Assembly: GCA_037043015.1 (NCBI GenBank)
Contig: CM073328.1
Coordinates: forward strand, 14,667,495-14,731,494
Reading direction: 5' to 3'
From: Bryum argenteum
Taxonomy: Eukaryota > Streptophyta > Bryopsida > Bryales > Bryaceae
DNA length: 64,000 nucleotides
Position numbers and translations under genes: made by a program
Part shown: positions 54,502-64,000 of the stretch, in pieces
How the letters are laid out: every line of letters starts with the position of its first letter
How positions within the stretch are numbered: the first letter of the stretch is position 1
Notes under the pieces: generated by a model
Database searches by the model: none
What the model saw: the letters and a program-made list of their open reading frames with translations, nothing else
Told to the model about the DNA's origin: nothing

Positions 54502-57500
54502 CTATGCAGTTTGAAGCTGCTCTTCAGTGACGGCAGCAGGGCGCCACAATGTGCCATCGCCCCCATCCATCAAAGCGATACCTACAGCTGCCAACTCTAA
54601 TCTAATCTGATCTGACCTTGCATAGTCTTTCGCATTCCGAGCAGCAGCTCGCTCTTGACAACGAGCTGTTAGGTCATCCAAACTCAGTCCTGCTCTCTTC
54701 AGTGCTAGTTCTTTGATCTCATCCAGTACCTGACAAAAAGCAGTTGGCAAAATACTCATGAGATTTATTGTGAAGACATCAGAATATTCAGTCAACTCAA
54801 AGCATGAGAGAAGCGTGACTCGTGCAATACCTTGAAGTAGCTAGGAACTTGAAACCCTAGAATATCCAGAGCTCTTTCGATTTCGGTCATAAGCAACTGC
54901 AATGATGGCAGACGGGCTTTGTCTTTGCGGCCCTGAGAAAACCGTGTAAATACTTTAGATACAGGATTCATCATTTTAAATACACTTTCAATTTTCATTG
55001 GAATGATGTACTGCATGACCGTCAGACACATTCTAGCCAAAATCGACCACCCAACCGTTTTAATTACCATTCAAGCAAGCTGCATAAAATAGTTGGTTAT
55101 ATACCAGCGCATTTATCGTTTGATTCAAGATGCAAGAGGAAAGTGGATGTCATAGGACAGGAAAAACGCAAAAACAGAAATTAGCACGTGGACAAAAGTT
55201 GTTCGGACTACTTTGCAAACGTCAAGGAAAGAGAGGTTTATGAAGATTAAAATGTACCTTTTTAGTATGCAGGAGATTGTTTATGAACTTCAAAGGATCA
55301 GAGAAACTTGCTACAACAACAGGGGTGTGCAAATCATCTGCCATGGACGACTTAAAAATGGCTTTGAAGCTCTTCGCGAGCTCTGTAGCGTCCTTGGAAG
55401 GATTACCGCTTGCCTCTTTGCTGTCTTGTTCATTTAAAACCTGTTCAGAATCTGCGAGTGCCTGTCCAGATAGAAAAGACGTGAGATGTTTTAGATGAGT
55501 CAATAAGCTTAAGGTAGATCGAAGTGATTACAAATGTATCACTTGCTATCAAATACAGTGAGAACCCCACCTGAAAGAGGTAAAATATGCGGTCAGATGC
55601 CATCTCGAGCTGCCGCTTGGAGTAGTTCACAGGAGCTCGATAGTGGGTGCCGAGCAAGAACCAACGCAATGCCAGAGGGTGATAAAGCTCCAGTACCTTC
55701 ATCAAAATTACAACTTACACTAATTTAAAAAGGCATTAACCACGTAAATAAACTAAAAGGACCACGATGACAAATTCCTTGTATCACCATAAGCAGTAGA
55801 GAACGTTGCATGTATCAGTAAAGACTAAGTGCAGATTTCTTATGATCTACTCAAAACTGCGTGCACAAAAACGTCGTAAGACTTGCACTTAACAATTGCC
55901 ATAGCTCGAAAAAGCTAAGAAACTAAATCAAGACACGATCTTGACTTCATGTACGAAGTAGTGTCCAGAGTTCAACTCAGATGTGTGAAGGTTATTTCAG
56001 CAGCAATAGCATTGACGAGTTCTAACACATACCTCGCGAATGGTAAAGAAGTTGCCCAGTGACTTGGACATCTTCTCAGAATCCACAGTGACGAAACCAT
56101 TGTGCAACCAATAGCTGATTCGACTTTCCGCACAAGCAGCACAGCTCTGTGCGATCTCATTCTCGTGATGAGGAAAGATAAGGTCCATCCCACCACCGTG
56201 AATATCAAATTTGTGACCTAAATGTTCCGCACTCATGGCGCTGCATTCAATGTGCCAGCCCGGCCGTCCAGCACCCCATGGACTGTCCCATGCAGGCTCT
56301 CCTGGTTTCGTACTCTGCATAGCATCAGAATAGTTTGAGCTGACATCAGAATGGTGCACCCTAAACCCTAAACCCTGGAACATTGATCCTCACTGTAATT
56401 AAGCCAGAGTATATCTCGCGGACACCTCTGAATAGACAAAGAGAAGTGTTCTTCTCTCACCACTTGCAGAGGCGCTGACCTTCCAAAGAGCGAAGTCTGC
56501 AGGATTTTGCTTTCGGTTGTCGACTGTCACTCGCTCTCCTGCCCGATTCTCCTCCTGCTTACGACCTGACAAGCATCCATACGTTGGAAGAGTGTCCACT
56601 GCGAAGTAAACGTCTCCTCCTTCCATCACATACGCATTTCCATTCTCTATAATCTGCAATCCAATCATCACATGAATGATCACACTCAAGAACAAAAGAG
56701 GGCCTGCACTGTGAAACGCAATGAATTTCAATCTGAAGACTAGAGGAACACAAATGATTCAAAGTTCAGTAGGTGAACTTGTCGTAACATTTCGATGGAC
56801 TCTAAGCAGGAAAAAATGCACACCCTAGCAGCCTTATCACATGTTCCCGGTCCACGCAGACCATTAGTATGAGGGCTTTAGAAGCGACTTGCAGTTAAGA
56901 ATCCTACAATAGGCTGGAATCTCTATAGGCTGCATTATGAAAAGCAACGAAGCCTATTTGAAGAATAGTGGAACATAATTGATTCATGGTTCAGTAGAGA
57001 AACTTGTTGCAGCATGTTAAGACTCTAAAAATGACGAAATGCACACCCTAGCCGTACCAGTTATTCCGTTCCATGCAATGTAAGAGCTTCTGAAATAACT
57101 TGCAGTGAATAGGCTACAATAAGCTCGAAATAAAGTACAAGAACACAAACTAACCTTTGAAATCATATTGATGATTTGCGGTATGTGGTCAGTAACGCGA
57201 GGCTCCACATTCGGAGACAAACATCGGAGCAGTTCCATGTCCACTTGAAACTCTTCACAAAATCTTCTACTCAATGCCACAGGATCTTCTCCAAGTTCGT
57301 TCGCCCTCTTAATAATCTGGTGAAGAAACTCAAAAACCGTCAACATCTACGCGGGAAATATGAGAATTATCAAAGACTAGAATTAGGGTGAGATCTACCT
57401 TATCATCGATGTCGGTAAAGTTGCGGACATAAGTAACATCATAGCCCACGCTCTTCAAGTACCTGATGCAGTAAACGCAAAATTAAACAATGTGCACGAG

Positions 57501-57834
57501 AAGAATACTCACCGAAATTAGAGCAATAAGTTACTCACCGGAAGAGGACATCGAAGGCGACGTAAACACGGGCATGGCCAATATGGCTATAATCGTACGA
57601 AGTCACGCCGCACACATACATGCTCACTTTCCCTGGCACAAGTGGCTTGAAAACCTCCTTCTGCCTCTTCATAGTATTGAACAACTGAATGTCGCTCTCC
57701 GTGACCGCGCTGGAACAACATATCTTACGAAATTGAGTCCGCGCTCCGTAGAACGGCGCCACACGCGGCTTGGCCACTCGCGACAGAAAGGCCGTGCTGC
57801 AGCAGCTCATCATGCGAGCTGCCATCGCCATCAC
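54502..57834 (-). CDS. Cysteinyl-tRNA synthetase, probably organellar
   Basis: Class Ia enzyme that charges tRNA-Cys. Nine exons on the minus strand (about 57834-57539, 57462-57399, 57316-57155, 56653-56480, 56316-56033, 55696-55571, 55461-55258, 54932-54831 and 54729-54502) give about 545 residues. The first ~45 residues are rich in Ala, Arg and Ser without acids, like a plastid or mitochondrial transit peptide. The HIGH motif appears as 'SHIGHARVY' after 'YVCGVTSYD'. Zn-ligand regions are 'GWHIECSAM' and '[11 protein letters not shown]', and KMSKS is 'KMSKSLGNF'. The DALR-type helical domain and C-terminal region end '[15 protein letters not shown]'. All motifs look intact. The 56340-56400 intron has telomere-like 'accctaaaccctaaaccctg'. 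Confidence 0.93.
56355..56382. repeat. Short telomere-like repeat in CysRS intron
   Basis: About three units of CCCTAAA, 'accctaaaccctaaaccct'. Similar strings flank the NOG1 intronic duplication. Too short to be an interstitial telomere array. Confidence 0.7.
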
Positions 57835-58991
57835 TTACCACTGCTAGCGAGAGAACGGGCTACAATGCCATTCTAAGACCTTGACTCAACCATGATTGAG
57901 CTGCAGACAATCCACAGAATAGTTAGGGTTTATGGATTCGAGAATTCTAGCAGCGGAGAAGAAGAGAAAGTGAGACTTTCTGAATGAGTATCAAAGTGGA
58001 GAGCTCGAATTGCTAGAATTGTAAGAAGCAAGGTTTGAATTCCCTCGTTCGTATTCAAATTCCGATAGAAACGAAACCGCAACAAGGAAGATGAATTGCG
58101 AAAAACAAACTTGGACTTACAGAGAACGGCGGAAGGGTTCTTAGATTCATCGCCATTGAGAGAGTGAAGCTTACCATTCGCAATCAGAGCCACACCATCG
58201 GAACTACATCCGAAATCCAATTAGTGTGGACTGCATATCTCTAGTACAAACAGAGGACGGATTTAGGCTAAGGTAGATAATGGCAGAAAATGGTACCCAA
58301 AATGGTCATCAGGGTGAACTTCAACACCGGAGGTACATGATAACTTAGGAGGTTGATTTTCAATGTACTCTCCTTGAATATTCTAAGTTGTGCTAATTTA
58401 AGAATGCCTACAAGTATAATTTCAGAGGTTTTGTACTCAAATTATAAAATGGTCTAGAAGTGATGATTTTATTTGTTCAATCTTTTACTTGGTTTTGCCC
58501 ATGCGCAAAAATTGCTCATTTGGCTAACTTCTCTATATTTTTGTTAAGCTGAAATTGCACTATTACTAAGCACATTGAGTTTATAATTTGAGGCTAGAAT
58601 AAGAGTTGAAATAATTGGAATTGACTTTTTTGTTTCAACTTGTATGGATTGGTACTATGAGTCAAAACCAATATGATTATTCTTTTTTCTTCCGTTAGTA
58701 TTATCCTTGTAGTTTAATTATATAGGTGAGGTCCTAACCTAGCCCCAAGAGTTTTTGAAATGGAGCTTTAGATATGATGAGTGAAACTCACTTTTGTAGG
58801 GTTGTATTGTGCCACAAATAGAGAGAAATGGGCATTGAGGGTTTTAGAGCCCCTTGGTTCTAATTTAATATGTAAACCATATTTAGGTGCTCAACTCAAT
58901 AATGGTCCAAATTTGAGGATGGTAATTTTGTGGTGAAGTTGAAACTGTAAGCAATTTTTGTACGTGGGTATAGTAAGGACTAATTAACCAA
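57835..58991. other. CysRS upstream region
   Basis: Immediately upstream are a GC-balanced 5' region and 'agttagggtttatgg' (telo-box in inverse). On the minus strand 58220-58130 is open from an ATG to a possible donor ('gcgaatg|gtaagc'). It could be a non-coding or alternative 5' exon, but nothing supports a protein. Beyond 58250 the DNA is AT-rich and featureless. Confidence 0.4.
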
Positions 58992-59002
58992 TTGTTATAA
59001 TC

Positions 59003-59364
59003 AGATAGATAGATAGAAACTCCGGTCTCTTTCTAAGGGGCCGGCGTGAATGAAGTGTCCGTTCGTAATGCTAATATCCCGATGGCCACCGGACAAGGGG
59101 AAATTGGAACAATACTACTTCCCCCTCTCGAGGGTGGACACTATAACTACGCTAGTTTCTAACCTAGTTAGAAATGCCTTGAAGATACTTGATATAGTAT
59201 CCCCTCAAAAGGATTTGAGGTACCTATACAACAAGGTCCAAGGACCTCCCACAATGGTTGGGTGGACTATAGTGGTGAGCACCATGCCGGCATGGGGAAT
59301 AGAATCCACGACCTCCTCATTGGGGGCCTAAGCCCTAACCACTAAGCCAAGGCTTGTGGTGCCT
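59003..59364 (-). mobile_element. Full-length tRNA-derived SINE
   Basis: On the minus strand it starts 'ggcaccacaagccttggctt'. An A box 'ggcttagtggttagggc' and a B-box-like 'gtggattctattcccc' follow. The end is a (TATC)n tail. Flanks 'ttgttataatc' (58992-59002) and 'ttgttatgatc' (59365-59375) form an 11-bp duplication with one change. About 362 bp. No protein. A diverged head (31 kb) and truncated tails (30.2 and 61.7 kb) belong to the same family. Confidence 0.85.
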
Positions 59365-59692
59365 TTGTTATGATCAATTTCAACTCTTCTACAATCTACT
59401 TTACATCGGGTTTGTGTTCAATTTGTGTTGTCAAACCTTATGATCCTTGAGATTCAAACAATTATTTGAATTTAATTTGTAAAAGTACAACCACGTGATA
59501 TGAGGCCACGTAACAAAGTATTGTACCTTTTTATAATTTCTACGTGCAACTTAGACATTTTTGTATAACACTACACAAGTTTTTGAAACTCTTGACACGC
59601 TACACATGTTCTAACTTTCTCAACATGCTATACGTGTTTTTAGTCTCTCGACACATCATTTTAGGTTTCTTGACAAACTACGTGTCTATTAA

Positions 59693-60054
59693 CCCTTAAA
59701 GGCGCATGTCAACCCCTCAGGTTGTTTTCCAACATAATCTTGCATGTAGCTCTTTTGATTCTCAAATTTTCACTTATTTTTTAATATCATTATGGTCACC
59801 TTTTTGTGATGCATTTACAAAGTGAAATCCTACAATTCAAACCGCAATTTGCATGAGTGATTTGTGCTTTAAAAGGATTGTGGTAGGTAGGTTGGGATTG
59901 CACAAAACCTTGTAGGAGGTTGCAAACTCATCATTGATTGGTTCATTCATGCTGCCCAAGTTCAAAAAGTGCACTTTTCATGTTGCCCAAGTCCAAAAGA
60001 TTATGAGATCCAATTTTGGGTTGCCCATTGAGGAGTGGAAGGACCTTTAAGGGT
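59693..60054. mobile_element. TTAA-flanked ~362-bp element
   Basis: Ends 'cccttaaaggcgcatgtcaa' and 'aggacctttaaggg', with TTAA at 59689-59692 and 60055-60058. It is closest in sequence to the copy at 17528-17888 and forms a subfamily with it. Confidence 0.9.
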
Positions 60055-60094
60055 TAAAGTCTTTCAAAACGCTACACTCATTATTAGGCTCTTT

Positions 60095-60552
60095 AACACT
60101 AGGACCGATTGCTACCGTATCTGTAACATATAAGTTACGCTTATCCATAGGGTGGTGGAGGTTCATTGGTTGCACGAAATGACTTAGACTTTGGTGTAGC
60201 ACTTCCTAACAACTTGCCTAAGATAGCTACAACAACAATATACCAATAGAACATACTTTAGATGCACTCATACGGAGTGAAATGAGTACGACATGAGATT
60301 CTAGAAATGGTTCAAAATGAATAATTCTGATTGGTCAAAGTCGTGGGTCATATCCCACATTAGCAAGGTCTAGTCAATCAAAATAGTTGCTAGGCAATGT
60401 ATACAGACCATTGATGTAGAAACATCAAGGGTTCATGCTCAAAGCACAAGAAAAAGATAGGTGTGTTTCAGCCCTATAAGCGTAACACATATGTTACGCG
60501 TAACATATATGTTACGCGTAACATATATGTTACGCTTATCGGTCCTAGTGTT
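60095..60552. mobile_element. Inverted-repeat element with GTTACGCGTAAC palindromes
   Basis: Left end 'aacactaggaccgatt' is mirrored by 'atcggtcctagtgtt' at 60552. Subterminal 'gtaacatataagttacgctt' is also mirrored, and the right side carries repeated perfect palindromes of the form gttacgcgtaac and acatatatgt. About 458 bp, non-coding. No clear target duplication. Confidence 0.7.
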
Positions 60553-61795
<1,243 letters not shown>

Positions 61796-62055
61796 ATTAG
61801 TAACATGCATTCAATTGCAATCTAGCGTTTGGTTATATTCAATTGACCAATCACCCTATTCACATTTTCTACGTGGAAAAACGTATCCTTACGCGTTTTT
61901 GTATGGTTCTCAATTTAATTATTTTTCCATAATTCTCCATAAATACGTGTGTGAAGTTGTCAAGTAGCATTCTATTTGATGTGAATGATCAATCATGAAA
62001 ACCGCATGGCCTCAAATCAGAAATATTGTATCTATATAACTTTTTAACATCTTAA

Positions 62056-62498
62056 CCAATTTTTGAGTCTTTTAGGAGTCTTTGAGTCTCTTGGGTTGCG
62101 AGCCGAGAATGGGGCAGCTCAAATAAGTAACTTTTTTGATTTTTTTTTTTTTTTTTGAAACATGTTCATTACTAAATCACTACTCAAATTTCAAAGTGAC
62201 TCAAGTCAAAAAGTTTACCAATTTTACAAGGGCAGCCTCCAAAAATTTCAAAACCAATCTTCGCAATGCCCAAAAAAACTTGGGAGACAAACTTTGAATG
62301 TTATAATTTCTCAAATGGTAAACATCCAAAGGTCAATTTTTTGAACAGTTTTCAAGCATATTCTTAGGTACAAGATCTTACGGTTGGAAGTTTTAAAAAA
62401 GGAGAAGAAATTGGTCCACACCCCCACGAGTGCTTAGAGGTGGAGAATCGCAGTTTTGAGTTTTCAAGCTCCCAAAAAACACCAAGGAAATTTAGGGG
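62056..62498. mobile_element. Internally deleted relative of the 926-bp TTAA element
   Basis: The right end 'aaggaaatttagggg' is followed by TTAA at 62499-62502, and a TTAA stands at 62052-62055 on the left. The interior shares 'gggcagcctccaaaa' and 'ttaccaattttacaaggg' with 28632-29557. The left terminal repeat is eroded. Confidence 0.55.
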
Positions 62499-62502
62499 TT
62501 AA

Positions 62503-63929
62503 GTCACCGTTTTTGTCAGAATGCATACATAAATAGTGCAAAATTGTTTACCACCTCGAAGGCTGCAAAGAAACTAGGAGATGCAATTTTCGTTACACTA
62601 GAAATTCACCCACTTGAATTAAAACCCAAAACTTGGAGTTGTACCTGGTATACCAACATCTCGGAAACCTTGCAAACCTCGCAATGATCAGACATTTGTA
62701 AAAGAAAAAGCACCTTACAATATTTATTGTACAATGTTATTTTAAACTTTCATCATAGAAAAGATCCAAATGATTTCAAGCCTCATGGAGCGAGGCTTTA
62801 CCTGTAGACTTATCTTGTTCGTATTCTCCATAGCCGTAGATTCGAGCTATACATCGATGGTCAAAGTCCACCGTATACCATATTATACGATTTCCGTAGT
62901 CTTCCACTTCCGGCTGCAAAGAAAAAGGCCATGAAGGCTCCAAATCTCTGGACTGCGTGTGCCGCGCAAGTTGGAGCTCTCCTCATGGCCACGTTCGACG
63001 ATTCGTTGACCCTGAATTGCTTGCTGCCGGATTCCTGGCTCAACGAGCTTTCTGTAGACTCATTTCCCGGTCCAACGCGAACAGTATTGCTGCCTTTCTT
63101 GGGAGGTTATCTATGAATTTTCGGTCGTATCTTGGTCGATCGCGTCTTCATGGCGCAAACCGTGCGGAGGTACTCGTTAGTCATGAACGTTTATGTTTCT
63201 TTTGATAAATTCGGGCAGGAGTAGGTGCGGAGCCTCGTTTCCCGCTCATGCGACAAGGAACGCGATTGCGTTGCTCGCCGAGCACGGGATATTCAGTAGG
63301 AGTGCGGATGTTTCGGTAGCTTTGTGAAATTTTTTAGCGAAGACTATCTGCAGTATTTTCGTTCGCTTTTTTGAATTTTTTTTTCGGTGATGCTGTTGAG
63401 GTTAGTAAGCGAAATTTAGTTATTTTGGCATGCGATAGTAGTACGTGACGGAGCGGGACTTGTTCGAGTCTTCCAACCTGACGACGTAGCGAGCCTGTCT
63501 ATTCGAGCAAGAGTTTGTTAGCTGCCGGTTTTGACTGTGCATGTCGTGAGTGTGTAGGTTCAACGGTCTCAAATTTATGTGGAGGCGATATGTAATCGGA
63601 CTCGTTCTTGAGATAAAGTAAGGAGCGTGAAACGGACACTTGCGGTAAGCAGGAGGAAGTTTTTTGGAATGAAACAGTAGTGTATGGCGAAGCAGGAGGA
63701 GCAAGACCGGTGAAGAGGATATTTCGTGGATAGAAGCGAACTCACTTTCGTGGCGTCATTTGTCGACTTGAAAACCGTAGAAAGCTTGAATGTCAAAGCA
63801 AGCTTGTTTCACTACGCACGTGGATGTGAGAAGTTTTAGTGATAGATACTTCCGGATAGCGTGCCAGGCGTTGACACTGGATAATCGAAATAGTGGATGC
63901 TTCTAATCTACTGGAAGCGAGCTACGGAG
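62503..63929. other. Gene-upstream-like region at the right edge
   Basis: From about 62860 base composition rises and becomes typical of plant 5' regions, with short mixed open frames but no family match. Possibly the promoter and 5' UTR of the gene beginning near 63930. Confidence 0.35.
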
Positions 63930-64000
63930 ATGTGCGGCTCGGATAAAATGGCTACCAAGTCGGTATCTAAAGAGGCCATTTCGGAGGGGCTAAAGTTTGC
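63930..64000 (+). CDS. Possible gene start running off the window
   Basis: An ATG at 63930 opens a frame that stays open to the window end ('MCGSDKMATKSVSKEAISEG'). A second ATG seven codons in has a good plant context (aaaATGGCT). Only 23 codons are visible, so no family can be named, and the call rests on composition and the open frame. Confidence 0.3.
   Translation, partial: MCGSDKMATKSVSKEAISEGLKF

Noticed and set aside
56355-56382. Interstitial telomere or chromosome fusion point
   Set aside because: Only about three CCCTAAA units inside a CysRS intron; short telo-like motifs are common in plant introns and promoters.
59300-59364. tRNA gene suggested by A- and B-box-like motifs
   Set aside because: The segment cannot form a full cloverleaf with an acceptor stem, and it heads a 362-bp element with target duplication, so it is a SINE.

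Overview
The window is nuclear DNA of a land plant. It is AT-rich, with GC-rich coding exons, GT-AG introns of roughly 70-750 bp, a plant-type organellar cysteinyl-tRNA synthetase, an expansin fragment, a Helitron with plant-style ends, and Stowaway and PIF/Harbinger-like elements. I cannot fix the lineage from sequence alone; a non-seed plant is possible. There is no CRISPR array, bacterial operon or rRNA gene.

Layout. 0-3.2 kb: decayed repeats. 3.3-8 kb: first copy of a two-gene cassette, here called A-B, broken by a Mutator-like palindrome carrying two expansin fragments and by two small elements in an intron. 8-12.8 kb: repeats. 12.9-15.1 kb: cassette 2, apparently intact. 15.1-36.9 kb: transposon-rich DNA with many TTAA-flanked elements, a 6.4-kb Helitron lying inside one of them, SINEs, a Stowaway and a 1-kb PIF/Harbinger-like element. 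37.3-40.1 kb: cassette 3, whose A gene has a frameshifting GC-rich minisatellite. 40.9-42.7 kb: cassette 4, clearly decayed. 43-47.8 kb: mostly unexplained AT-rich repeats. 47.8-58 kb is the conserved gene island: an ADD-finger (ATRX-like) gene on the plus strand, then NOG1 and organellar CysRS on the minus strand. 58-64 kb: SINE, TTAA element, a palindromic element, a long AT tract and possibly the start of a gene at the right edge.

The most unusual system is the A-B cassette. A encodes an Ala-rich amphipathic-helix protein with three predicted membrane spans. B encodes a small soluble protein of about 120 residues with a conserved KEGTQGVYR / DPNxTYREYWCAA core. The pair occurs four times, always A then B on the plus strand, with the same intron positions and a related 3' tail. 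The A stop and B start are 5, 33, 34 and 77 nt apart, so B has no room for an ordinary promoter in at least one copy. This suggests a dicistronic or alternatively spliced unit. I do not recognise the function of either protein.

The second theme is the TTAA-flanked (piggyBac-type) element population. One insertion can be checked against its empty site in a paralogous intron, and two others landed in the TTAA inside the terminal repeat of a sister element.
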